From the NCBI GenBank assembly GCA_013398295.1, contig VZSF01008985.1:1-64000 (forward strand): a DNA stretch of 64,000 nucleotides. The letters are read 5' to 3'. The stretch's first letter is position 1, and each line of letters begins with the position of its first letter. The translations under genes were made by a program, and so were the position numbers. Under the pieces are notes generated by a model, which was not told the DNA's origin, ran no database searches, and saw only the letters and a list, made by a program, of their open reading frames with translations. Source of the stretch: Chionis minor. Taxonomy: Eukaryota; Chordata; Aves; Charadriiformes; Chionididae. Shown here in pieces: positions 27,166 to 39,656 of the stretch.

Positions 27166-28900
27166 TCAGATTCTGCTTCAGCAGTGCAAAACTGCTTGCA
27201 ATTCATACTACTAGCTTTTGTACAGTGTTCATGCCATCTTCTTTTGCTGCTATGGTCTTTTGCCTGGAGACACTACGGCACATTTGAAATTGAATCCCTA
27301 CCTAGGTTGAATCCAGCCATTTAAGGATTTGTTACACTACACTCTAACCACCTCCATTTCTATTCCAGTTTATCCCCAAAAAGACTCGTTGGAACTCAAG
27401 AAAAAAAATGCAAGTACCTGCATAGATTTTGTAGCTTAACGTCAAATTTAGTGCTCATAACTGTGTGTTGAGTTCTGTGACTGAAAGACCAAACTGGATG
27501 GTATTGGAAGACAGATGAAGGTGATTAAGCATAAATAAATCCAAATTTCCTAGAACTCTTGTATAAGGAAACTTCTGAATGTTTACAGTAATATTCTGGA
27601 GACTTGCTCTACTTTTTTTTTCATTTAAAGCTCTCTGACATAAGAATGTAAAAAGGAGGTAGAGTAAATATTTAACACAAAGGGACGTCTTAGAAGTCTT
27701 CAGTACAACTCACCTGAAGCAGAGGATTGTATTTCAAGACACATAATTTATGTTAAAGTGCTGATGCTTATAATTTTGGTATAAATGGAGGAAGAGGCAG
27801 CTGGACTTAGTGAAAGTCCCAGCTGTCTTGACAATGTCAAGGCACTTATGCAAAAACTATGACTTCAAGATTCTAGTACAGACAGCATCTATATTGCTGC
27901 CGTTCTATAACAGCACGTGTAAACCCTTGTAGTAACTCACTAACAGATACACAATGAAAATAAATCCTTCTAAAGGAATCTTTATCCCTTCTAAACAAAA
28001 GCAAGAAAGCAAGCAGTGTGAATTATGAAAAATTAAGCTCTGAAATAATTTAACAATTGATACAGAGACACTGACTAACTAAGCTACGAATTACCAAAAT
28101 CTAAGTTCTATAGGGAAGAAAAAGTAATTGTTTTCAATAGCTATTTAGCATTTTTTAAAGCTATTTAGATAATGATGAGGACCATGGGCAAAGGAGCTCG
28201 TAATCACAGAGAAAATAGTTATTGCCAAATGGCGTTAATACCAGCATGATGCTAGACTTGCACAGAATAAGTCTAAATATAAATTAGCTCTGAGATGATT
28301 TTTATAGATGATCTTCACTTTCTGCGGTGGTGTCACTGACGCTAGTTTAAAAGGGAAAAAAAAAAGAAATAAGTTGCAGCAGGAAAAAAAGACAACAGAC
28401 AGACTGCTGCTTAGTTTTATGAAATTTACATTTGATCCATAATCCTTTGAAAATATAGATCCTCATTGTATCTATCATATTTGTACTTTTATAAATTTGC
28501 TGATACCACTTTTTTTAAGACAGTTTGAGATGGCAAACGCCTTGCTTATAAAATGAGGCTTTTGTGTGAAAAAACGTTTTATATATACATATAAATATAC
28601 ATAGATACATGCACACAAGCACGCATTCTGTGGGTCACAGACTATTTTCCTGATGCCTGTACTCCCAAGAAGATGGATGTAAATATTCTTTTTTATCTTA
28701 CTGTTACATAGAAATATTTCACTTGGAAAGGTGCCACATCCAACTACTGATCTGGTATCAATATTCTATGTGTACAGAAAAGTCTGTTCTTTAGTGTAAG
28801 TTGTAGCATGGAAAATGAAGATGGGGAAATAACCTGGAAGATAGCTAATTCTTTTCCAACTAGTGCATGGCTATTAACTAGAATAGATTGTCAAATACTC

Positions 28901-28917
28901 TTTTTTTTTTTTTTTTT
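28901..28917. repeat. Poly-T run of 17
   Basis: This is a homopolymer within intron 1. It is followed by AATTGGCTCATCTAATAG, which I cannot assign to a repeat family. Confidence 0.9.
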
Positions 28918-29070
28918 AATTGGCTCATCTAATAGCTGTTCTGGTGCTTGCCTTGCAGATTACTCTGAAGCTAATAGATCTGACTGTCACAGTATTTGTA
29001 TCCTTATTATTAAATGACCCCACACAATTTCTTGTCTTGTCCTTGCAGTATTTGCAGTTTTCCTTCTGTC

Positions 29071-29116
29071 CTGGTTTGTTGTTTTTTGGTTTGGTTTGGT
29101 CTGGTTTGTTTTTTTA
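29071..29116. repeat. T/G-rich (GGTTT)n simple repeat
   Basis: Repeated GGTTT and GTTTG units are interrupted by TCTGG. A similar TTTTG repeat lies at about 29521-29543. Confidence 0.8.
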
Positions 29117-31094
29117 TTAAAGGCAAGTATATACAATTGTACTGTGATTTAACAACCTTATTTTCCATTGCTTCCAACAATGGAAAATGGGGAGAGAATG
29201 TTTTATACTTAGACTCAATTTGAAGAAGTGTATGAGATTACAAAAGATGCAATGGTGACCATTTTTGTCTGTTTTTCTTGTGGTACAAATATAACCCACA
29301 TCGTGATCCACATGGTCTTTTAGTACAAGGCAACCACTGGGACATGAGAGTTGCTTGTGCAACTCTTACGTTAAGAAATATTTTCCTCTGCAACAGAGCC
29401 TACTGAACTCAGAAACTGTTTGTATAAATGATAATTATTCCTGTGAATAAAGGTGGCATAAATAAACTAGATATATTGATTTTACATCTACACAAATGAG
29501 CATTTTCTAATGCTTTTCCTGGTTTTTGTTTTGTTTTGTTTTTAATAAAGCTGTCTCACTGTCTTCAGACTAGACACTATTTTATAATATCCTACAAGGA
29601 GCAGAATAGAATAAAATATTCCCATTTCTTTAATTCTTAAGGAGATAAAATTCCCTTGAACTTCAATTAAGCTTATATAGTAAGTGGCAGTACTACTTAA
29701 GTGCAACATTTTCCTCTAAAGTATTAATGAAATATAATATAAACAATTAAATAGCTTTCAGTTAAATAATATATGCTTAGGACTTGTTCATTCCCAAGTG
29801 TACTTACTTTTGACAGTTTGATAAATATATTATTCTGTGACAAGCTATTTCATACAGTTCATAATGGGTTTTTAACATATTTTCTATAGTATAAGGAATG
29901 GAGAATCATATACTCATGTATAAATACTGGAGTAATATGCAACATGTATTACAAAATTAACATGTCCTCAGATAGTCCCATGCTCAAAAATAATGTGCAG
30001 AATATAATTTTCTGTTTCTATTGTATTCTAAACCAAAACACTGCTGTCAGATTCAGTAATGTTGTACTTGGGATATATAATTCTAATATAATATCTGCAA
30101 TATTTTCACATTTACATTGAAATTAATTTTGTAGGTAATCTTCATGCCTCAAAAGTCAGTATTTAGAAATTGTCTTCTAATCCTGTAAAAGGTTTTTGCA
30201 TCTTGTCTTATACGTATCTTTTCTTCTCTACATCTTTCTGTCTGTACATACTACTGTGAAAAATCCACAGCAGTTAAATTAATGAAATACTCTTTTTTCA
30301 AAAGCCCTTTTTGGTTTCAGAGGTAGCTAAATTTTATTAGTGACTAAAATTTTTTACAGAGGAATAACAGTCAGTGTTTTAAAGCTATGTACAACTTCTT
30401 TGCTGTCTATACGGATTCTGGTTTGGGTTTGCAGGTTTTTTCCCCTCTTTATGAAACATTATGAAATCATTGAAATTGAATGTTTTCATTGATTAATTTT
30501 TTGCAAAAGAAAAATATATATTTAAATTTTTTATTTTTTCTATTTTGTCCCCAGAAAATTTCGCTTTGAAAAATTAGTTGACTTACTATAAAATGACCAC
30601 AATGTTTTATTAAAAAGAAAATATGTAAAATTATCAAAATAGTTCCATCATGTCAATGTGAAAATAACAGGCTTTTTCAATATTTGAAAATATTTTGTAT
30701 TTGGAGATTTTATTCGTTTCTTTAAAAATTCTTTCAGTGCTAGAAAAATATTCCCTCACGGTTCTAATAACTTGTGTGTGTTCTGCTCCCTTTTTTCTGA
30801 GCTCAAATTCTCATCATAGGCTAGTAGCGTTGTAAGTCACCCACTGTACTTGCATTCAGAACATGAAGTGTCCAAACATCACATGCAAACTTCCTGTATG
30901 ATCATTGCAAATCTTGTAGAGCTAAACCCAAACTGGAGAATTTTCTGAAAAGTGAAATTATTATTTTATTATTTTCTCCATCTTCATAGTGGATATTCTT
31001 CTGTTTTGCTTTCTTTTTTGTTTGTGTCTTCCAGCTAGATTGCAAATTCCTAGAGAAAAGAATTGCCCAGGGCCGTATATTTTTGCAGTGCTGA

Positions 31095-32091
31095 GCAGTA
31101 CATAATCTAGTAGTGAGTGGTGTCTCTCAAGGGTCCATACTGGAAATAATACTGTTTAATACCTTCATTAACAGCATAGACAGTGGCATTTACTGCATCC
31201 TCAGCAAGGCTGTGGGTGACACCAAGCCAAATGGTGAAGTTGATACACATGAGGGAACAGATGCCATCCAGAAGGATCCTGATAAGCTTGAGGAGTGGGC
31301 CCATGTGAACCTCATGATGTTCAAGGTGACCAAGTGCAAGGCCCTGCATGTGGGTTGGGGTAGTCCCAGTACAGACTGGGGGATGAATGGATTGAGACCA
31401 GTCCTGCAGAGAAGGACTTGTGGATACTGGTGGATGAAAAATTGAACATGAGCTGGCAATGTGCGCTCGCAGCCCAGAAAGCCAATAATATCCTACGCTG
31501 CATCACAAGAGTGTGGCCAGCAGGTCAAGGGAGGTGATTCTGCCCCTCTACTCTGCTCTGGTGAGACCCCACCTGAAGTACTGTGTCCAGCTCTGGAGTC
31601 CCCAGCACAAGGAAGACATGGACCTATTAGAGCAGGTCCAGAGGAGGGCCATGAAAATGGCCAGAGGGCTGGAGCACCTCTCCTATGAAGAAAGGCTGAG
31701 AGAGTTGGGATTATTCAGCCTAGAGAAGAGAAGGCTCTAGAGAGAACTTATTGAGGCCTTTCAATATATAAAGAGAGCTTATAAGAAAGATGGAGAAAGA
31801 TTTTTACCAGGGCCTGCAGTGATATAGCAAGGGATAATGATTTTAAACCAACAGAAGGTAGACTTAGGTTAGTTATAAAGAAGAAATTTTTTTACAGTTA
31901 GGCTGGTTGAATGTGGGAACAGGTTTCTCAGAGAAGCTGTGGCTGCTCAAGGCAAGGTTAGAGCACGCTTTGAGCAACCTGGTCTGGTGAAGAATGTTCC
32001 GCCCATGGCAGTGTGGTTTGAAATATGTGATCTTTGAAGGTCCCTTCCAACCCAAACCACTCCATGATTCTGAGTCTATGAGTCTATGATC
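31095..32091 (+). mobile_element. CR1 LINE, 5'-truncated, with ORF2 pseudogene
   Basis: About 1 kb of a sense CR1 starts inside the reverse-transcriptase domain (GVSQGS, then [11 protein letters not shown]) and runs to the 3' end at CCATGATTCTGAGTCTATG. The C-terminal part survives as recognisable pieces in shifted frames: a block from VSQGS to LEEWAHVNLM in one frame, then [15 protein letters not shown] to LFSLEKRRL (about 31540-31737) in another. The catalytic FADD block is replaced by A-V-G-D at 31209-31220. The 3' untranslated part carries CTTTGAAGGTCCCTTCCAAC. It cannot encode a working enzyme. It closely resembles the copy at about 48.98-50.22 kb, and 31373-31426 is identical to 49502-49555. 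Confidence 0.95.
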
Positions 32092-35000
32092 TAATTCCTA
32101 GATCACTATCGACTTCTGCAAAATATTCTTGTATACAAAAATAAATCCACTGTATCAACCCCTCATTTCCATGGTATCTCTGTAATTCTAAAAGATCAGT
32201 AGCCCTTGTGAGAATTAAAGGTTATTAATGAAATTATCTCATATTCTACCTACTATAAAGTCATCTTTAAGAAGAAAAGTCAGGTTGACCCCAAAAAATA
32301 TCTGAAGTTAAGCACCAATGCTAAACCAAGCATCAAGATGACGGTGAATTTATAATGCTATAGTGAAGAAAGAACTAATGGGGCAACACCCCATAAGTGT
32401 ATAGTGTTTATACACGCTATGCAAAATGAATCAGGACAGAGTCATTTGGAGACAATGTTCCATTTTGAAGGGGAAAGGGTTGTTAGGTTTTTATGGTTAC
32501 CATCATGTCAAATGAGGATATGGAAATGGACATTGTTTCTCACCTCTACATGTAGATTTCCCTACAGTCTGACTAGGCTTTTATTACCATTGGGTATTTT
32601 TCTAAAAGCATCTGAGAAGTTTAGAAGCACAAATTACATCTAAAATTCAGTAGGATCTATTATCTGGCTATTAGATGCTCAAGTTTGCCATGAAAAAAAG
32701 ATAATGTTGAAGTCAAATGTACAATAAACTTCTAAACAAGCACTACAATTTTCCCCCTGCCTTGCAAAATCTGCCAGAAACAAATAGTATGGGGGGAAAA
32801 AAAAAAAGGAGGGGGAGGATGGGTTTACATATCTGTGAAGGTTTAAAGATAATATGCAATGCTTCATAATAGAATTCATAATAGTTATGTGGCTGTTAAT
32901 AGCTGCCTAATATTGACTTTTATTCTCCGGTTACACTACTTAAGATCAACTCTGTCGAGTTCTACTGGCTCAAAGTCAAATGGCAGGAGCATGTCTCTGG
33001 TTTTGCCTGCTAATATTTGCAAAGCATTATTGATTCTGAAGGGTTTCAAATATGTCCCAAGTTACTCAAATAAAGCTTTTCTCTGTCTCTTTCTTCCAAG
33101 GCATTGAACCTAACCAGCATTTTACAGATAATTAGGCATATTGGGGGAGAAACACTGGAGACAACAAAGATTCTTAATGACAGTAATTTCTATATATTGC
33201 TGTTCATTGCAGTTCTTAAAATTGCAAACAGTGACAAAGTACAACTTTAGCTCATGTACAGAATGCATTTTGGGGTGAGATTCATCTCCATTTAACTATG
33301 TATCTAAAACTTAGCAGAATTCCTTAAATTTGGAGTATAGAAATGACTACTTTTAGATTATATATATTTAGGTTCTGTTATAAATGAATTTTAGCATCCC
33401 TTTTTAGAATCCCTCTTTGTCTTGTTCTGATAAAAAAGACAGCTGGATAAGTATCTTAAACTAGACACCTGACTTTGACCAAAGCAGAAGCTGAATACGA
33501 CATATCCCACCTACAATACAAGAGCTTAAATTCTGTCTTAAAAATCTGTCTCATAATAAAAAATCATTAAAACACAGTCGACAAACGGACCTTTGATGTT
33601 TTCATTAATATTCAAAAGTATTTGGTACATATCAGGAAAAGCAAGAGCAAATCATGGATACATTAGTGCTAGATACTTCAAATTAGGTAGGTCTTCTAAA
33701 GACACTGATGTTTATCAGCTGAATACTTGTCTCCTTTCTGTAAATTAAATCTTTCCAGAGAAGTTATTCTGTTCAATTAAAGAGACCAGATTTTGGGGTA
33801 ACAATGTACTCAATCCTACGTAAATCCATTCATTGTTGTTCAAAGTTGCTGTGCTCAGTAAAACTTGGGTTTATTTCAGTGTGTGAGGTGTAGCAAATCT
33901 TTCTAAACTCACCTATGGAATATTATCTCAAACTCTGCATCTACAGTGAGTAATTGATTTGGCAGCAAAACTTATTTTGAAAGTTTACTTTCTTCTTTTT
34001 AGCTATTTCCATCTCAATTTTCCCTCTGCCTTTCATTTTTTTTTACAATGCCTCCTTTCTCCTTCATTCTGTTTTTTATCATGATGATTCCAGATAGCCT
34101 TACGTATGCTGTCAATCACATGCCATCCTGCCCAAGAACATATGCCCCTGAAAATCACATGGGATAGCTCATTTTTATCCATCTTTTTCAAAGGAAATTC
34201 AATTTAACAGTCATTTTGAATAGCATAAAACCCTGACTTTTGGCATCTTCATTTTAAATGAAAGCACCAGATTCTCTTTCTGTCAAAACACTGGATTTCT
34301 CTGTAAGAAGAATCTTACCCTTCCCAGACTGGTGTGGTAATAAGCATGTAGTAAGTGGTACACCTTAATAAATCAAGTCCTCAAGAGACTGGACTGTCTG
34401 TGTTTCATCAGAAGAGGGCTGCGATTATTTGAACCATATGTATCTTCTAAAACTCAAGAGTTTTATAAATTGATTCTTTCACTTGTTAACACTATTAAGA
34501 TATTAAACATAATGTAAAACATCTTTGGTGAGTATAATTTAAAGGGGACATTTCTTTGTATGCTTGCTTCCCTAGAAATACATTGGATGAAATAGATAAT
34601 GTGCTCAAAGTTTATTTCATGGAAGTTTGTGACGTCTCTAGACTGGAATAATTCCATAATAAAAATTCCCAATTTATACTTCTGCTGGAACATTTTTATA
34701 GACAAACACATTTCTGATGTTTTCTATCATTTAGAAAAAAAATCTAATATTAATAAATGTTTTTATTATCTGCAACATTAGCACTTATTATCACCTACTT
34801 AAAATGCTTTGTTAAAGAGATAAGGATCGTTAGGTTTGAAGTCACTAGAGAATTTTAGACAGCCACTTTATACTGGTTTAATATTGCTAGCATGAATAAA
34901 TGTCTACTCTACCTTGGGCTGAGACCTAGGGACTTGTATGAGCAATAGTATTATGTCATTTTGCATAAGCAATGAATATGGTTAGTATTTTCTATCACAA

Positions 35001-35117
35001 CCACATTTTTGAACTGTGTTGTCAGAGAACACTTTGGAGATGTGTGTACCTTTTCTGAGAAAAATCACCCTGGAAAGGTAAACAATTTTATTTTTTATTT
35101 TTATTTTTTTTTTTATA

Positions 35118-35291
35118 ATGGAGTCCCTGGTATCCCTGGAGGTGTTCAAGGCCAGGTTGCATGGGGCTTTGAGTAACCTGGTGCAGTGGAAGGTGTCCTT
35201 GCCCATAGCAGGGGGGTCAGAACTAGATGATCTTTAAAGGTCCCTTCCAACCCAAACCATTCTATGATTCTATGACTCAGTGATTCTATGA
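35118..35291 (+). mobile_element. CR1 LINE 3'-end fragment, sense
   Basis: This contains GGAGGTGTTCAAGGCCAGGT, GATCTTTAAAGGTCCCTTCC and CCATTCTATGATTCTATGAC, which is the last coding segment and 3' end of an avian CR1. The 3' end is an expanded ATTCTATGA-type repeat. Upstream is a T-rich tract (about 35085-35116), which may be the pre-existing target or part of the junction. About 174 bp remain. Confidence 0.93.
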
Positions 35292-35390
35292 TAAGGAGTA
35301 AGTCAACTTCACCAATTTTGTTTGAATGCACACCAAAATTTGCGATCTAACACTGAAACGAATCAAAAAAATAAATGATCCATCACTCAA

Positions 35391-35438
35391 TAAACAATAT
35401 CCAATATATGGATATATCCAATATATGGATATTGTTTA
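35391..35438. repeat. Tandem 17-mer duplication inside an inverted repeat
   Basis: ATATCCAATATATGGAT occurs twice back to back (35397-35413 and 35414-35430). The outer 12-mers TAAACAATATCC and GGATATTGTTTA are perfect inverted repeats, so the 48-bp block is almost self-complementary. Confidence 0.95.
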
Positions 35439-36414
35439 CTGGAACAACTGGAAATAGATATGGAATCAATATAGCAAGATTAATTTGAAAATAGATGTTC
35501 ACTGAATTATTATTATTAAATATTATCATTAAAAGCATGTTGTGGATGCATGGAAGGAAGTATTCTTTAAATAAAATTTTAACATTGGAATTATGAAGGT
35601 TTCCTCTCATTCTGAGTTTGTTCCCTGTCATTTTTCAAGTTCAGATAAAATGCAGGAGGAAAACTATTATTCATATGCTGTTTCATATTTCATCTATATT
35701 GGTGCAGTTACCTAGGTCAAAGTTAATGAAGTCAACTGGGAAAAATGGCAGATGAGCTCTGGATCAAGCCTTATATCAGAAACCACAGTAGCTTACTACT
35801 GCTGCCGTGAAAATCAACAATAATATCCAGGAATTGGTACGATCGCATATATTGCTGTAGGAAAACAAATAGCACTTCAACATACACTACTGCTAAGCAA
35901 GTACTGTAAATGTTTTCAGCTGATTTACAAAGACATTTTCCTCTAATACAGTTTGCAAATTGGCCATCATTACTAAGTAGATTTGATTAAATGTGAAAAA
36001 TGTCAAGATTTTCTTATGTGACATCGAATTTCTTTTTAAGAATTATTAACACTGAATTGAATGTCAGACAATTTTTACTGGACCGGCGTGTGCTGCTAGA
36101 AAAGCATGTTAAATCTGCAGTAAACCCAGCTTGTATGAAGATTATGTGTGATTATTTTTAATTTAATGTACACTGTAGAACTTTCCAGCAAAACCTAGAA
36201 ATATTATGAAATACTGCGTAAGCACACATTTTGTTTTTTCAGTAGTATTTAACATAGCAATACTATAAGCCCTGGTAGATTTGCAATGGTTATATTTCTG
36301 TTGTTTAGTAACTGAAAACCAGATCAGTTATAGTGGGACTAACCAAGTATGTTATTTTGCTAGCAGGGAAGAAAATCTCAATATTTGTTAGATGTGACAG
36401 AGTGTATATAAGTA

Positions 36415-36443
36415 AAATTATTATATGTGACATATAATAATTT
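36415..36443. repeat. Perfect AT-rich palindrome, 14-bp arms, 1-base centre
   Basis: AAATTATTATATGT, then G, then its exact reverse complement. A second dyad follows directly (TTGAAAT, GGAA, ATTTCAA, about 36442-36459). Neither matches a repeat family I know. Confidence 0.95.
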
Positions 36444-39400
36444 GAAATGGAAATTTCAAGGATTAGGACATGAGCTAACATGATTAGCTGTGTTAAAGAT
36501 TTTCAAGTTTCACTGAAATTTTTCTGCCTAAGTTGAGTAGAATTAGAAGAAACAAAAATATGATTTATTACAAGTTCCATTTATAGTTTTTTCCAATACT
36601 CTTTGAAAAAAGAGATAAGACAGTTTTGTATTGCATACAGATTGAAAATATTCTTGTCTCCCTAAACGGTACCTTTTAATTTCAGAAACTTTTGCCTCTG
36701 TAATTTAAACAAACTCACAGGGAAAGTTGTTTGTTTGAAGTTTTCACAATAATTTAAACTTCATCACTAGATTCACACATTTGGAGGAAGAGCACCAAAC
36801 AAGCAAAATTATTCATGGATTTTGCCGCACCAGCTCTCTTCATGAAGCCAATTATATTCTCCAAATACAGCTAGATAGCCAAACTCACCTACTGTTAAGA
36901 GCAGAGGTTGAATCATATGAGAGTAGTTATGGACTAATGGTTTTTTGCTTGTCATTACTAGACTTTGCTTTCTGTCTCCTACCCTGCCAAGTTTCTGAGG
37001 CAGCTGCCTGGCAGCCACACAGATAAAACCTCAAGCAGTGAAAGTCCATACTTCATCCTCCCTCACAGCCTTTTAAGTTTATGTCCTGCTGATTCATGTT
37101 CCCCAAATAAGATACTAAAATAGCTTAAGATCTGTGTTTTAAAAGTATAGTGGCAACTTTCAGCATTACTACTACCAAGGTTTTTTACTTAGTTTGCTAT
37201 TTGCAATTAATTCTTCCTTTAAAGTTCTTGCGTCAGATTTTGCTAGCAAACCTCATGGGGCAGCGTTGGCTTCAGCCATCTCTGGCCAATTTACACCATC
37301 CCCTTCTCTATCACTCAGCTGCTTCAGTTACTTGCTGGTTGACCTGAGTGTATCCTTCCACTGCTTGGCAATTACTATCACGGCTCCACAATTAACTTTG
37401 CAGCTATATAGATGACTGATGACTGAGTCCAAAGTCAAAATTGCTAATGTATTAACTCATATTCAGCAGCATAGTTTTTGAAGGGAGTTTGTATCTCTAT
37501 TTTTTTTCCCCGGGAAGAAAACTGCCTCCTGTTACCAATTTTATATGGAATATTGCCAGTTAGAGGTCTTAACCTTGTCAGAAAGATCCAACCACTTGTA
37601 AGATTATATTTTTGTCCCTGTGATGGATGACTCTTTACAGTACCCTTGAATAGTAATCTGCCTTAAAGTATTGGTGGTTTAAAACTGAAGGATACTTGCG
37701 TTACTTAATGTTATTATCAATCTGTAGTTCATAAACTGCGTCACAGATATTTCAGGCTATGTCTCCTTTTTGGTTTTTCCTCCTTTTTGTTTCTGTCCCT
37801 TTCTTGTCACATGTAAGCATATTTTGGTTATCGCTTGTCAGCTGTATAGCAAAAAGCTGAACTAACTAAAATTACATAAGGCTCACCAAATTCTTATAAA
37901 ACTTCTTCCACTGTGATATTTGTATTCCAGGATTAATAGTTGCTGGTAATTGGAAACACAAATTGTCATTCAGGTGTTCACATTACCTAGACTTTATGTC
38001 TGTGGCCTTTTACATTATTGGTGGGGACAGAAGGCAACCCCAGTCATTACCTCTTCCTGTAAGGCAGCACTGAGACGTCCACCTTACGTACTCAACATGT
38101 GTAAAGTGCCAGACTCATTTGTCAGTGCCCTGCATCTGGAAAACATCTTTGCCGGAAGAATGTTCTGCAGAATGAAGTAGTGTGGGAGGTGAGACTGTAT
38201 TTCTGTAGACTTTAAAAGGGGAATCAATAGTTTTATGAGGGTAAAAAAGGGCAAAAGAAATAGACTTGTGCAGTTGTGATGATGTAATGCTATGAAAAAC
38301 AGATCACAGCAACCGTAACTTTTTCACTCCCTCAGAAAAAAAAATTCTATAGTGATATTTGTGTATATTTAAGCTTAAAAGTTATATCTCACTCTTTACA
38401 CACTTAACTTCTGAGAGCGTGTTATACAGAAGAACTCACTATATTGTGGCTGCTGTGGAGCAGCAACGAGGTTTTTGCATTTAATGTCCTAAGCACATTT
38501 TAGTTATCAAGCATTTGTATTTTAAAAAGTATGAAAAGGGTGCCTTCATTTGTTTTGGTAATAGAATAAATGGCTCTTACAACACAGTTTTAGAATTTAG
38601 AAAGAATTACTTATAATTAAAACATTCAAGAAATCAGCTAGTGTGAATATAATTAACAATGCTTAACAAATGGCTAACAGAATCCATCTTGTTGAAGAGA
38701 ATATAATATGAATATATTCACTACAGTAGATTTGGTATAAGAGAAAGTGTGGTAACCAAGATCAGTCTGACTATTTGCCAGCAAGATCTGGCAGACAGAT
38801 AACAAACCTTCAGGAAATATAATCTGTGTGTCCAGACCTGTTTTAAGTCTTTCACAGGTAAGTGAAGTGCCTTATAGGAATATGTAAATATTGAAGCAGT
38901 CCTTCTTTTGTTGAGTAAAATATTGTTTGTACTGTAACATAGTGTAGTTTTAGTTATAGTGTGGAGCTTTTAGATTAAAATGGCAAAACACTATAGCACA
39001 AAAGCTGAATAACATTTTCTCAAATCTAGGGATCAATACACCAAAGAAACTTGAAGCTCTGTTTTTAGCAAGAGATGGGAGTAGGAATGGTCTTTTGTCC
39101 TGTGTATTGAGCACTAACAATGTATTCTCTTTGAACAATTCATGCTCTTTTTTCCTTGCTTTTTATTTCTTTACACAAGATCTTTATAGACAAAGGGCTT
39201 TTTGTCACAAAAAACTGTAGAAACTCCATAAAAGGAAGGGGTTTACTCAGCTAAAATCCTTAGCCATTCCCATGTGAGAGAGGAGCCGAGGGTTTCTTGT
39301 CCATGTGCTAGAACAGTTTATATATTTTATCCACTAACTGTCTAACATAAAATGCATAGACTATCTTGAGCACTAGAACCGGAATTTCTTTCCCAGAAAA

Positions 39401-39521
39401 GCAATTTACTTACTAAATTAGAGTCATGCTACTGCTTGTTCAGTCTTCCTGAAACTTGAATATTTTGTTGCACAGCTTCAACAGGAAATGGAGAAAGCGT
39501 CCATCCTTCCCTACCAATCTG

Positions 39522-39656
39522 GTAGCTAATAGCTTGTGATTAGACCTCTTTAAGGAAAGAGAAAGATCTGGGTTTCAATCCATTTAGAAAAGGAAATTGA
39601 ACTCATGTATGCTATTTCTCAGATGACCAATTTAGCCACTAGAATATTTTATAAAC
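39522..39656. mobile_element. Inverted pair of tRNA-like halves, ancient SINE fossil (possible)
   Basis: The left half has GTGATTAGACC, an A-box-like block, followed by ATCTGGGTTTCAATCC, a B-box-like block. The right half is the mirror image: GGAAATTGAACTC (inverse B box) followed by AATTTAGCCACTAGAAT (inverse A box). I recall the same head-to-head tRNA-like layout in dispersed repeats of turtles and birds. Divergence is high and the family name is not asserted. Confidence 0.5.

Noticed and set aside
31113..31740. CR1 reverse-transcriptase frames considered as a host gene
   Set aside because: They are frameshifted fragments of a LINE with the catalytic motif replaced and a CR1 3' end directly downstream.
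35401..35428. CCAATATATGG pair as SRF (CArG) binding sites
   Set aside because: There are seven A/T bases between CC and GG instead of six, so it does not fit the consensus.
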